From positions 1 to 33,085 of the forward strand of contig CAIPLJ010000071.1 in NCBI GenBank assembly GCA_903865885.1: a stretch of 33,085 nt of DNA, read 5' to 3'. Below, piece by piece: positions 1 through 7,620 of the stretch; the stretch's first letter is position 1, and the number at the start of each line of letters is the position of its first letter. Below the pieces are notes generated by a model, which was not told the DNA's origin, did no database searches, and saw only the letters and a program-made list of their open reading frames with translations. Both the position numbers and the translations under genes were made by a program. The stretch is from an uncultured Actinomycetes bacterium (lineage in GTDB: Bacteria > Actinomycetota > Actinomycetes > Nanopelagicales > Nanopelagicaceae).

Positions 1-109
1 CATTGGCCTGAGTGGTTACCGGACCGATAACGCCCATCAATGTGGACACAAAAAGTCCCAGTACGCTGATTTTCAGTGATGACTGCCAAATTAACTTACG
101 TCTCTTCAT
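1..109 (-). CDS. Secreted protein, N-terminal fragment (cut by window edge)
   Basis: Only the first 36 codons are inside the window. They start at an ATG on the reverse strand (109-107), preceded by a GGAG-type ribosome site about 5-6 nt upstream. The fragment is a classical Sec signal peptide: a basic start (MKRRK), a hydrophobic core of about 18 residues, and a likely signal peptidase site after TQA near residue 35. The mature protein is therefore probably exported or cell-surface, but its family cannot be told. It is divergent from the TetR gene at 254 across a 144-nt gap that holds a 9-bp inverted repeat, so it is a plausible target of that regulator (inference). Confidence 0.6.
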   Translation of the reverse strand, partial: MKRRKLIWQSSLKISVLGLFVSTLMGVIGPVTTQAN

Positions 110-146
110 TTTCTCTCCACAGGCGTGATTTAGGGGTGATATATGG

Positions 147-169
147 ATAAAAGAATACCTTTCTTTTAT
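147..169. promoter_or_regulatory. Candidate TetR operator: 9-bp inverted repeat
   Basis: Perfect arms ATAAAAGAA (147-155) and TTCTTTTAT (161-169) are separated by 5 nt. The repeat sits between a secreted-protein gene (reverse) and a TetR-family gene (forward), the usual place for a TetR operator. Its right arm carries TCTTTTAT, which recurs at 181-188 and, with one change, at 200-207, giving a 19-nt period. A reverse-strand TATTCT (157-152) lies inside the repeat and could be a -10 for the secreted-protein gene. No binding data; inferred from symmetry and position. Confidence 0.45.
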
Positions 170-241
170 AGGTACACCACTCTTTTATCGGGTCGCGCCT
201 TTTTTATCGCAGGCTTCCTCCTATGGGGGCCTTCTCGGACC

Positions 242-247
242 TAGAAT
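242..247 (+). promoter_or_regulatory. -10 element of leaderless TetR gene
   Basis: TAGAAT ends 6 nt before the ATG at 254, and there is no Shine-Dalgarno sequence. This spacing puts the transcription start at or next to the start codon. I see no clear -35 hexamer. Confidence 0.55.
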
Positions 248-253
248 CTGGGT

Positions 254-901
254 ATGCCCGCAGGAGCCAAGAAGGCCGTTGCCCCAGATAAGGGGCGTAA
301 AGCTGCCTATGTCATGCGTAATCGCGAGGCTCTCCTGCGTTCAACCCAAGAAGTTTTAGCGGACAAGGGGCAGGCGGTCACTATTGAAGATATTGCTGAC
401 CATGCCCAAGTGGCAGTCAGCACCATCTATAAGCACTTCTCAGATAAGGAAGCCTTGATTTCGGCCACGATGTTGTGGGGATTTGCCGAGTGGATGACAC
501 AAGTTCAATCTTTGGCAGATCACTTGGATGAGCCTTTAGAGAAGCTTGTCTTGCCCATGCGTCTTTTTGTGCGAGTTAAATCAACGCACCCCTCTCATGC
601 TCGCAATATTGTCAATTTCCTTGACATCACAACCCAGTTTCTTCCAGTCCTTGAATCTGAGTTGAGCCAACATATCCAAGAGCTTACAAAGGCAAAGTTG
701 TTAACTTGTGATGACCCCGATGTCGCTGCGAGAAATCTCCAAGCAGTTCTTCTCTCAACGGTTATCAACCAAGTGACCAATCACAAAGCAAAGGTTGAAG
801 ACGCTGATGCTTCAATCAGAGTTGCACTCAAAATGGTGGGAATATCAGAGGTTAAGGCCCACAAACTTACTGAATCTAAGATTCCAGAGTTTACAGACTA
901 G
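254..901 (+). CDS. TetR/AcrR-family transcriptional regulator
   Basis: A 215-residue one-component repressor. After a basic N-terminal tail, the DNA-binding part covers about residues 22-70, with the helix-turn-helix at about 43-62 (TIEDIADHAQVAVSTIYKHF), a typical TetR signature ending in the conserved IYKHF segment. The remainder is helical and variable, as expected for a ligand-binding domain, so the ligand cannot be read. The start is supported by TAGAAT 6 nt upstream (leaderless). Its stop shares bases with the stop of the convergent arsC gene (898-901). The likely targets are itself and the divergent secreted-protein gene through the inverted repeat at 147-169. Regulation of arsC–aqpS is possible but has no sequence support. 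Confidence 0.85.
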   Translation: MPAGAKKAVAPDKGRKAAYVMRNREALLRSTQEVLADKGQAVTIEDIADHAQVAVSTIYKHFSDKEALISATMLWGFAEWMTQVQSLADHLDEPLEKLVLPMRLFVRVKSTHPSHARNIVNFLDITTQFLPVLESELSQHIQELTKAKLLTCDDPDVAARNLQAVLLSTVINQVTNHKAKVEDADASIRVALKMVGISEVKAHKLTESKIPEFTD

Positions 902-1296
902 GCAAGAAGTTCAGCAAGTAACTTCTCAACGCGGGCTTTAATATCATCGCGAATCACGCGTACTGATTCAATCCCCTGTCCTGCAGGATCATCAAGCACC
1001 CAATCTTCATAACGCTTTCCTGGGTAGAACGGGCATGCATCGCCGCATCCCATGGTCACGACTGCATCTGATGCTTGTACTGCCTCTGGTGTCAGAATCT
1101 TGGGGGTGTTATTTGCAATATCAATTCCGACTTCAGCCATCGCTTCAACTGCGACTGGATTGATGGAATCTTTAGGAGCAGAACCTGCGGAGAGGACTTC
1201 AACTCGACCTTGTCCTAGTTCGCGCATAAATCCTGCTGCCATCTGTGAACGGCCTGCATTGTGGACACAGACGAAGAGAACGCTTGGCTTACTCAT
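898..1296 (-). CDS. arsC: Arsenate reductase, low-molecular-weight phosphatase fold
   Basis: A 132-residue cytoplasmic enzyme reducing arsenate to arsenite. The N-terminal P-loop CVHNAGR (Cys10 to Arg16) is the CX5R active site of LMW protein tyrosine phosphatase-type arsenate reductases. Two more cysteines lie at Cys84 and Cys88 (MGCGDACPF), followed by the conserved DDPAG and RVIRDDI segments. The sequence resembles actinobacterial arsenate reductase/mycothiol transferases, so mycothiol plus a redoxin is the likely reductant (family inference). Its ATG directly follows the stop codon of the aquaporin gene, so the two are co-transcribed. No arsR or arsB/acr3 is in view. The other possibility is a true LMW tyrosine phosphatase, but the cysteine pattern and the neighbour favour ArsC. 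Confidence 0.88.
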   Translation of the reverse strand: MSKPSVLFVCVHNAGRSQMAAGFMRELGQGRVEVLSAGSAPKDSINPVAVEAMAEVGIDIANNTPKILTPEAVQASDAVVTMGCGDACPFYPGKRYEDWVLDDPAGQGIESVRVIRDDIKARVEKLLAELLA

Positions 1297-1962
1297 TTAT
1301 TTTCCTGACTTTGATTTAGTTGTGATGAATGAGAATCCGAGATATCCAAGAATTGCACCCACAATTTGAGCTGCAATAAATGCTGGAACAGATGAGAGCT
1401 TGATTCCTGAGAATGAATCGGTAAGGCTTCGAGCGATTGTCACAGCAGGGTTAGCAAATGAAGTAGAGGATGTGAAGAAGTAAGCAGCGCCAATCCATGC
1501 AGCAACAAGGCGTGGAATCTTCTTATCGATTCCTTGTTTAACGGCAAGGAAGATAATGAAAATAAGGCCAGCGGAGGCAATTACTTCTCCCAGTAGAAGG
1601 TGTCCGCCACTTCGAAGATGTTGAGAAGGTTCGATCGCCGGATGTTGAAACATGAGGTTTGCTAATACTGCGCCTAATGATCCGCCAAGAATTTGTGCGA
1701 TGACAAATGAGATTGCATGTGACAGAGATAAATCTTTGCGGAAGAAAGCGATCCCGCTGACAAGAGGATTAAAGTGCGCTCCGCTAATGGGGGCAAAGAG
1801 AGTAATGAGAGTGTAGAGAACAAAAACTGTAGCAATGGTGTTGATCAGAAGTTCAACGCCAATATCGGTGCTGAGGTTGGCTGCCATGATGCCTGAACCA
1901 ACGACTGTAGCGACAAGGGTTGCCGTGCCGACAAACTCTGCAAAGAGGCGCTTACGAATCAT
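1297..1962 (-). CDS. aqpS: Aquaporin/MIP-family channel, AqpS-like
   Basis: A 221-residue membrane channel with about six transmembrane helices and the two half-helix motifs: NPL at 65-67 (GAHFNPLVSG) and NPA in FANPAVTIARS. The preceding segment AAYFFTSSTSFANPA is typical of bacterial MIP channels encoded beside arsenate reductases. In Sinorhizobium meliloti, AqpS replaces ArsB and lets arsenite leave the cell down its gradient; the same job is inferred here. The ATG at 1962 is chosen over upstream codons because GGAG lies 6 nt before it. The stop abuts the arsC start. The first NPA motif is altered to NPL, a change in the pore alanine. Glycerol or water transport remains an alternative. Confidence 0.82.
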   Translation of the reverse strand: MIRKRLFAEFVGTATLVATVVGSGIMAANLSTDIGVELLINTIATVFVLYTLITLFAPISGAHFNPLVSGIAFFRKDLSLSHAISFVIAQILGGSLGAVLANLMFQHPAIEPSQHLRSGGHLLLGEVIASAGLIFIIFLAVKQGIDKKIPRLVAAWIGAAYFFTSSTSFANPAVTIARSLTDSFSGIKLSSVPAFIAAQIVGAILGYLGFSFITTKSKSGK

Positions 1963-1993
1963 CACTTGCTCCAAATCATGAGAAACTGTGCTT

Positions 1994-2680
1994 ATGCAAC
2001 GCACGGTCGCCTACTTCTTCAGTATACCTCGCAAGAGTATTCCATTTGCCTTCGCCAGCATGGCAATTGACCGCCTTCGCACTCGCTTGTTTACTGGAAT
2101 TTCATTTTCAAAGTTGCTTGGAACTGGAACTGGCAAGACTTTTACGCCCAGTGATGCAGACCTGACTCGATGGGGCATGGTTGTGGTGGTTGATGAGAAT
2201 CAAATTGCTGCGTTCGACCAATCGCCGATTGTGAAAAACTGGCGCAAGAGATCGACTTCAGAGTTTTGTGCAGTGTTGGCTCCACTCTCATCGCATGGTT
2301 TATGGGCAAAGAAGAATCCATTTGATTTCACTTCTCCACTTTCACATCCAGATGCACAGATTGCTGCAATTACTCGTGCGCGCATCAAGTGGAATAAGAA
2401 CTTCACTTTTTGGGGCGCAGTCCCACCTGTTGTCACCGATCTTCACAATTCACCAGGTCTGATTGCGGCAATAGGAATTGGTGAAGCGCCTATCGGTTTG
2501 CAAGGAACTTTCTCTCTGTGGCAATCAGCATCTGCGTTGCGAGACTTTGCTTATAAAGGAAAGGCCCACCAAGTAGCGATTGCACAGACTGAATCCATTG
2601 GTTGGTATAGCGAAGAACTCTTTGCACGCTTTGAAGTCCTTGAACTTCGCGGGCAAATTACTGCCACAGCAGGCAAGTAA
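1994..2680 (+). CDS. crtA: Spheroidene monooxygenase-like protein (CrtA family)
   Basis: A 228-residue protein matching the CrtA family along its whole length: KLLGTGTG (about 40-47), WRKRS (83-87), the SSHGLW segment (99-104), a TRARIKW stretch followed by FW, GIGEAP (161-166) with TFSLW (172-176), and the C-terminal WYSEELFARF (204-213). CrtA of purple bacteria is a heme-containing monooxygenase that adds a keto group at C-2 of acyclic 1-hydroxy/methoxy carotenoids. It is the first gene of an operon followed 14 nt later by the cruF-like gene. The start at the ATG at 1994 gives the usual family N-terminus; a GTG at 1988 is possible. The gap to the divergent aquaporin gene is only 31 nt. Substrate is inferred from context. 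Confidence 0.8.
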   Translation: MQRTVAYFFSIPRKSIPFAFASMAIDRLRTRLFTGISFSKLLGTGTGKTFTPSDADLTRWGMVVVVDENQIAAFDQSPIVKNWRKRSTSEFCAVLAPLSSHGLWAKKNPFDFTSPLSHPDAQIAAITRARIKWNKNFTFWGAVPPVVTDLHNSPGLIAAIGIGEAPIGLQGTFSLWQSASALRDFAYKGKAHQVAIAQTESIGWYSEELFARFEVLELRGQITATAGK

Positions 2681-2694
2681 GGCAGACTTAGGCC

Positions 2695-3504
2695 ATGTCG
2701 ATTCGCCACTACAACCCGCGTCGTGGGCGCCGTGGCGGAATATCTCCGAAAGCTCGCAACTTCTTATTTCTCCTGGTGGGGCTAACAATTCTGTTGCAGA
2801 TTTCTTATCCACTTATTCACGGCACTGCACTTCGCATCGTGACTATCGCAACCGTGTACATCGCTGCACTTGCAATGGTGATGCATGGACATCTCGCGTA
2901 TGGTGCAAAATATTCAACCCGCTATCTCCCGATTACTGCGCTCTTTGGTCTTGGAGTAGAGGTACTTGGCGTACATACCGGTTGGCCATTTGGTATCTAT
3001 CAATATGACTCATCGCTAGGCCAAGCAATATTTGGTGTACCACTTGTCGTTCCATTTGCATGGGTGATGATGGTGCATCCAGCACTCATCGCAGCTCGTC
3101 GTATCGCAGGAAATTGGGTCTTTCTCTATGGCGGCGCAGTGCTTGCGGCATGGGATTTATTCCTAGATCCACAAATGGTTGCAGCAGGTAGATGGAAATG
3201 GGAGGTAACTGGTTCTCACGTTCCATTTACTCCAGATATTCCACTCTCTAATGCATTTGGTTGGATGCTCGCAGGATTAGTCATAGTCGGCCTGTTGCAC
3301 CTTGTTCTTCCACGTGAGCGACGCAAGGCAGGAGCATCACTTGCTGCAGTCGATGCGCTCTTGCTCTGGACTCTCTTTGCAGGATTTGTTGGCAATTTAT
3401 TTTTCTTTGACCGACCAGGGCTTGCACTCTTAGGAACTGCGATTTTGGGAGCTCTCTTGATTCCTTACTTCTTCTCCAGCTGGCTCAGCGGCAAGAATCA
3501 ATAA
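2695..3504 (+). CDS. cruF: Carotenoid 1',2'-hydratase-like membrane protein (CruF/DUF422)
   Basis: A 269-residue polytopic membrane protein of the CruF/DUF422 family. Visible family segments are GVEVLGVHTGWPFGIYQY (87-104), the VPLVVPFAW stretch, AAWDLFLDPQMVAAGRWKW (about 151-169) and IPLSNAFGW. Characterised members (cyanobacterial CruF, haloarchaeal CruF) hydrate the terminal psi end of acyclic or monocyclic carotenoids to 1'-hydroxy products. It lies between a crtA-like gene and a GT2 gene that is 3 nt downstream, so a hydroxyl acceptor for glycosylation is a sensible role. The exact substrate cannot be read from sequence. Confidence 0.82.
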   Translation: MSIRHYNPRRGRRGGISPKARNFLFLLVGLTILLQISYPLIHGTALRIVTIATVYIAALAMVMHGHLAYGAKYSTRYLPITALFGLGVEVLGVHTGWPFGIYQYDSSLGQAIFGVPLVVPFAWVMMVHPALIAARRIAGNWVFLYGGAVLAAWDLFLDPQMVAAGRWKWEVTGSHVPFTPDIPLSNAFGWMLAGLVIVGLLHLVLPRERRKAGASLAAVDALLLWTLFAGFVGNLFFFDRPGLALLGTAILGALLIPYFFSSWLSGKNQ

Positions 3505-3507
3505 TCA

Positions 3508-4581
3508 ATGTTCCAAATTCTCCTGGTACTAAACTTTCTCATCTTTGCAATCTCAGTCATTAATTTTGCAACAATTCGCATGCCTAAGAACGATGAAATT
3601 GTGAGTGGATCTGTCACAGTCATAGTCCCGATGCGCAATGAAGCAGATAATGTCCACGAATGCGTCTCAGCACTTGCAGCTCAGCGCGGAGTCGATAACC
3701 TCAAGGTCATATTGGTCAATGATGCATCGACAGATAAGACGTTAGAGTTTATGCGCGCTGCAACAACTGGCGACAACCGTTTTTCCATTATCGACTCCCC
3801 CGCCCTTCGCCAAGGTTGGCTCGGGAAGGTATCGGCGTTGCAGCATGGATATGACGCGGCTGATTCGGAGTACATCATCACTCTCGATGCCGATGTGCGT
3901 TTAGCTCCAAGCGCACTAGTGCGCGCAGTCAACCAACTAAAGGATCTTCACCTCGATTTCATCTCGCCATATCCACGGCAGGTTGCGCTGACCTTCAGCG
4001 AAAAACTCATTCAGCCACTGTTGCATTGGTCATGGATGAGCACTGTGGTTCTGCGATTAGCAGAGAAATTTCCACGTCGATCAACGGCAGTTGCAAATGG
4101 TCAATTCTTTGTAGTTCGTAAATCCTCACTAGATGCTGCTGTGGGTTTTACTTCAGTGAAGAACCAAATATTGGACGATATCGAACTTGCGCGTTCGCTT
4201 ATTGCTGCGGGATGTAAGGGAGTCGTTACTGAAGGATCAGAGATTGCAAGTACTCGTATGTATGCATCTTTCGATGAAATCCGACAGGGTTATGGAAAAT
4301 CTTTGTGGAAAGCATTTGGAAATCCCATTGGAGCTCTGATTGCAACTCTCTTTATTTTCGCCACAGGAATTCTTCCCGTCCTACTCTTTTTCAGCGGATA
4401 TTCCTTTGGACTTATCCTCTATTTCTATATCGTTCTCACCCGAGCAATGAGCGCTATCCGTTCACACGGTAATCCCCTGCATGCATTTCTCCATCCACTC
4501 TCTAGCGCGCTCCTGATTTATCTCATCATCTATTCATGGGCAAAGCGCGGAAGTATTCAGTGGAAGGGTCGCACGGTATGA
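3508..4581 (+). CDS. Family 2 glycosyltransferase, probable carotenoid glycosyltransferase
   Basis: A 357-residue membrane-anchored GT2 enzyme. An N-terminal hydrophobic helix (about 3-22) is followed by the nucleotide-sugar fold: VIVPMRNEADN (38-48), LVNDASTDKT (69-78) and the metal-binding DAD at 127-129 (TLDADV). Further on are the acceptor-side DDIELA and the QGYGKSLWK segment, then two or three C-terminal membrane helices. The layout matches CruG/CrtQ-type glycosyltransferases that add sugar to hydroxylated carotenoids. The gene sits in one operon with the hydratase (3 nt upstream) and the crtD-like gene (ATGA overlap). The sugar donor and exact acceptor are unknown; assigning it to the carotenoid is inferred from context. 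Confidence 0.8.
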   Translation: MFQILLVLNFLIFAISVINFATIRMPKNDEIVSGSVTVIVPMRNEADNVHECVSALAAQRGVDNLKVILVNDASTDKTLEFMRAATTGDNRFSIIDSPALRQGWLGKVSALQHGYDAADSEYIITLDADVRLAPSALVRAVNQLKDLHLDFISPYPRQVALTFSEKLIQPLLHWSWMSTVVLRLAEKFPRRSTAVANGQFFVVRKSSLDAAVGFTSVKNQILDDIELARSLIAAGCKGVVTEGSEIASTRMYASFDEIRQGYGKSLWKAFGNPIGALIATLFIFATGILPVLLFFSGYSFGLILYFYIVLTRAMSAIRSHGNPLHAFLHPLSSALLIYLIIYSWAKRGSIQWKGRTV

Positions 4582-6086
4582 CCGGCCACGTAGGTAAAGT
4601 AAAAAATCCAGAACGCATTGCAATTGTCGGTGCAGGAATCGGTGGATTGTGTACTGCAGCGCGCTTGGCCAAAGCTGGCCACAACGTCACAATCTTTGAA
4701 GCATCGCATCGCACCGGTGGAAAATGTCGCACCGAATGGATTGGTCGCTACGCATTTGATACTGGTCCGTCGCTACTCACTCTTCCCGCTGTCTATCGTG
4801 ATTTCTTTCAGCGCACGGGCGATGTCATGGGTCGCGTACTTGAATTACAGGAAGTAAACCCATCATTTGATTATCGATTCCACGATGGAAAATCCGTCAA
4901 GTTTGCAAACTTATCTCGCAAGAAGACGCTTGCATCTATCGAGGAATCACTGGGTGCAGAGGCTGCAGCCGAATGGGATCAAGCCCTATTGCAGGCAGAG
5001 GCTATGTGGGATGTATCCCGCGAACCATTTATTGAATCTGAATTGAAATCACCGGCATCCCTACTCAAACGTCCGCGTTTGCTCAAAGATCTCAAGACCA
5101 TTTCACCGTGGAAATCTCTTCGTGGGTTAAATATCAAGAATCCGTACCTTGCAAAAATCATGGATCGTTATGCAACCTATAGCGGTTCGGACCCGCGCTT
5201 TGCTCCAGCGGTTCTTTCCACTATCGCCTTTGTTGAAGAGGCATTCGGTGCTTGGCATATCCAGGGTGGAATCGGCACTCTCTCAGAGAAAATTACAGAG
5301 CGATGCGAGAAGTTGGGCGTGGATATTCGCCTTAACTCTTATGTCCAAGAGATCACACTCACTGGTGGCAAGGTCTCAGGCATTATGGTCAACGGACACC
5401 GAGAAAGTTTTGATCGGGTCGTTGCCAATGCTGATGCGCAATTTGTCTATGAGAAGTTACTGGCTCCTACAAACAAGGTAGTCAAGATCCGCAAGCAACT
5501 CTCAAAGCAAGAGCCATCACTTGCTGGTTTCTCACTCCTTCTTGGCCTCAAACCATCGCATGCCGAAGCGCTTGAACATCACACTATTTTATTCCCCGAA
5601 AATTATGACCTCGAATTTGAATCTATATTTACAACCAAGACACCTGTCGAAAAACCCACCATCTATATATGCGCACCGCGCGATCCGCTGATGGTCAAAG
5701 ATAAGGGCCACGAAGCCTGGTTCGTCTTGGTCAATGCGCCTCGCCACAGTTCAACCGGTGATAGTTTCGATTGGAGCGATGAGAACTTCAATCGACAGTA
5801 CGCAAATTCCATCATTGATCAGATTGAAGCTGCTGGAATTCCAATTCGCGAAAGACTTGAAGTACTTGAAATTCGCACTCCTCTAGATTTACAAACAAGC
5901 GTCAACGCACCTGGTGGTTCGATTTATGGAACATCGAGTAATGGAGCGCGCTCTGCCTTCGCTCGCGCCAAGAATCGCTCGCCAATTAAAGGTCTGTACT
6001 TAGTGGGTGGATCTGCTCATCCTGGTGGAGGGTTGCCTCTTGTGGGATTAAGCGCCGAAATGGTTGCGCTAGCTATCCTCGACTAG
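4578..6086 (+). CDS. CrtI/CrtD-family carotenoid desaturase
   Basis: A 502-residue FAD-dependent amine oxidase-type enzyme. The Rossmann motif is IAIVGAGIGGLC followed by the acidic IFEASHRTGGKC, then FDTGPSLLTLP, and the C-terminal FAD segment VGGSAHPGGGLPLVG. It is distinct from the phytoene desaturase at 8688 and is encoded with hydratase and glycosyltransferase genes, so a CrtD-like 3,4-desaturase (acting on 1-hydroxycarotenoids) is the best reading. A CrtO/CrtP-like oxygenase of the same superfamily is the alternative. The ATG at 4578 is preferred over 4536: it overlaps the previous stop as ATGA and has GGAAGGG about 9 nt upstream. The 3' end overlaps the convergent CDP-alcohol transferase gene by 14 nt. 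Confidence 0.82.
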   Translation: MTGHVGKVKNPERIAIVGAGIGGLCTAARLAKAGHNVTIFEASHRTGGKCRTEWIGRYAFDTGPSLLTLPAVYRDFFQRTGDVMGRVLELQEVNPSFDYRFHDGKSVKFANLSRKKTLASIEESLGAEAAAEWDQALLQAEAMWDVSREPFIESELKSPASLLKRPRLLKDLKTISPWKSLRGLNIKNPYLAKIMDRYATYSGSDPRFAPAVLSTIAFVEEAFGAWHIQGGIGTLSEKITERCEKLGVDIRLNSYVQEITLTGGKVSGIMVNGHRESFDRVVANADAQFVYEKLLAPTNKVVKIRKQLSKQEPSLAGFSLLLGLKPSHAEALEHHTILFPENYDLEFESIFTTKTPVEKPTIYICAPRDPLMVKDKGHEAWFVLVNAPRHSSTGDSFDWSDENFNRQYANSIIDQIEAAGIPIRERLEVLEIRTPLDLQTSVNAPGGSIYGTSSNGARSAFARAKNRSPIKGLYLVGGSAHPGGGLPLVGLSAEMVALAILD

Positions 6087-6714
6087 TCAATACTTTCTTA
6101 GCCGCTCGCATTACCTGCACAAAACTAAATAAAAGAAGTCCAAGGAATGCATATGACATCTGCAAAGTGCCTGGAATATCGAAGATATAAAAGAGAAGTG
6201 CAAAGGCCATAAAAATTGCACGTACGGGTCTTTCAGTTGGAGTTACAACACCAACTTCTGAATGCCCAAGAGATGCAAGGCGTGCGCGTGCATACTCTTG
6301 CGTTGATGCAACGGTCCACATTGTGATGACCAACCACGCAGGAATTCCTAGTCGCCAACCCATATAAAGCCAGAAAGCTTCAGAAATACGATCGGCAACA
6401 GAATCAAGAACAGATCCCCATTTGCTTTCGCTTCCACGCACAATCGCAACGCTTCCATCGATGCCATCGAAGAAGAGAGATATCGCTAGCAAGAGAAGTG
6501 AAATGGCTGCATAGGTAGAAAGTCCCATTGCGATTGCAGTACCAAGGCCCAAGAAAGTCAGAAAGTTTGGGGAAATGCGAAGAGCTGCGCATACGCGTCC
6601 CGCTTGATAGGAGAAACGTAACCAGGCACCGACGACGCCTTCGACATCTGCGCCGCCGTGCAACTGACTCCAGCGCTCTTTAAATTGCCGTTCAGACATT
6701 GGAATGGCTGTCAT
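6073..6714 (-). CDS. CDP-alcohol phosphatidyltransferase family protein
   Basis: A 213-residue integral membrane enzyme of the family that joins a CDP-activated lipid with an alcohol to make phospholipids. The active-site motif D-x2-DG-x2-AR-x8-G-x3-D-x3-D is present with exact spacing (Asp83, Asp86, Gly87, Ala90, Gly100, Asp104, Asp108), except that the arginine after Ala90 is isoleucine (Ile91). Several membrane helices follow. The start (ATG overlapping the metF stop as ATGA, AAGGA about 7 nt upstream) shows coupling to metF. The alcohol substrate (glycerol phosphate, inositol phosphate or other) cannot be decided. The altered residue may mean unusual chemistry or reduced activity. Confidence 0.78.
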   Translation of the reverse strand: MTAIPMSERQFKERWSQLHGGADVEGVVGAWLRFSYQAGRVCAALRISPNFLTFLGLGTAIAMGLSTYAAISLLLLAISLFFDGIDGSVAIVRGSESKWGSVLDSVADRISEAFWLYMGWRLGIPAWLVITMWTVASTQEYARARLASLGHSEVGVVTPTERPVRAIFMAFALLFYIFDIPGTLQMSYAFLGLLLFSFVQVMRAAKKVLTSRG

Positions 6715-7574
6715 CGCTCATCCTTGAGCTGAGAATAGATTTCGCGAGTAGCAGTTGATGTATTCATTGTGTAGAAATGAAGGCCAGGAGCCCCTTCTTC
6801 AAGTAAGTCTTGGCAGAGCTTGGTTGCAATTTCAACACCGAGCTTACGAACATCCTCAGGCTTATCTTCAATCTTTGCAAAGGCGCTAGAGATATCAGAG
6901 GGAATAGCCACGCCACTTAACTCAGCCATTCGATTGAGTTGCTTCACATTTGTAATGGGAAGAATGCCCGGAATGATCGGAAGTGTGGATCCTTTAGCAG
7001 CTAACTTATCGACTAGTGATTTCCACTTATCTGCTTCAAAGAAGAATTGAGTTGTTGCAAAAGTTGCACCACGCTTTTCCTTTTCCAGCAATACATCTAC
7101 ATCTTTATTGAAATCTCCTTGTGATGCGGGATGTCCATCTGGAAATGCTGCAACGCCAATAGTGAATCCCCCAAATTCAGCAGCGAGTGTTACTAATTCA
7201 TCTGCGTGATTGAGGCCACCGTCAGTTGTGCTCCATGGCGCCTGTGGTCCGCCAGTAGGGTCTCCGCGAAGTGCCAAAATACTTTTGATGCCTGCATCGC
7301 GATATTTTCCGAGAATGTCGAGTAACTCTGCACGAGTAGAACCAACGCAGGTTAAATGGGCAACGGTAGGAATATGTGTGCGAGCAGTAATTTCTGAGGT
7401 AATACGAATAGTGCGATCGCGCGTTGATCCACCTGCGCCATAGGTCACAGAGATGAAATCAGGGGCGATAGATTCAAGCTGTGACATTGCAGCCCAGAGT
7501 CGTTCTTCACCTTCAATATCTTTAGGTGGGAAGAATTCAAAGGAGTAGGTCAAGCCACTCTTCACGCTGCGCAT
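6711..7574 (-). CDS. metF: Methylenetetrahydrofolate reductase
   Basis: A 287-residue TIM-barrel flavoenzyme reducing 5,10-methylene-THF to 5-methyl-THF for methionine synthesis. Family marks are SFEFFPPK near the N-terminus, SVTYGAGGS, HLTCVG, ALRGDP, TTQFFF and the IIPGILPIT segment. The ATG at 7574 leaves eight residues before SFEFFPP, close to family norms. The reading frame stays open upstream (ATG at 7619, another start at 7664), but those starts would run into crtE and through a 32-bp dyad. A reverse-strand TATCCT (7592-7587) could be the -10, with a leader of only a few nucleotides. It is coupled by ATGA to the downstream CDP-alcohol transferase gene. Confidence 0.88.
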   Translation of the reverse strand: MRSVKSGLTYSFEFFPPKDIEGEERLWAAMSQLESIAPDFISVTYGAGGSTRDRTIRITSEITARTHIPTVAHLTCVGSTRAELLDILGKYRDAGIKSILALRGDPTGGPQAPWSTTDGGLNHADELVTLAAEFGGFTIGVAAFPDGHPASQGDFNKDVDVLLEKEKRGATFATTQFFFEADKWKSLVDKLAAKGSTLPIIPGILPITNVKQLNRMAELSGVAIPSDISSAFAKIEDKPEDVRKLGVEIATKLCQDLLEEGAPGLHFYTMNTSTATREIYSQLKDER

Positions 7575-7575
7575 C

Positions 7576-7607
7576 TCCACGGCGTCAGGATATCGTTGCG
7601 CCGTGGA
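7576..7607. promoter_or_regulatory. 32-bp dyad between metF and crtE (candidate operator / divergent promoter)
   Basis: Perfect 9-bp arms TCCACGGCG (7576-7584) and CGCCGTGGA (7599-7607) flank 14 nt whose centre is GATATC (7589-7594), sharing the same axis. Thirteen of 16 half-site positions are symmetric. Possible -10 hexamers for both directions lie at the centre: TATCGT (7591-7596, forward, crtE) and TATCCT (7592-7587, reverse, metF). A dimeric regulator bound here would cover both promoters (inference). It might instead act as an RNA hairpin in the leader of one gene. Confidence 0.55.
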
Positions 7608-7620
7608 TAAAGAGGTCATG

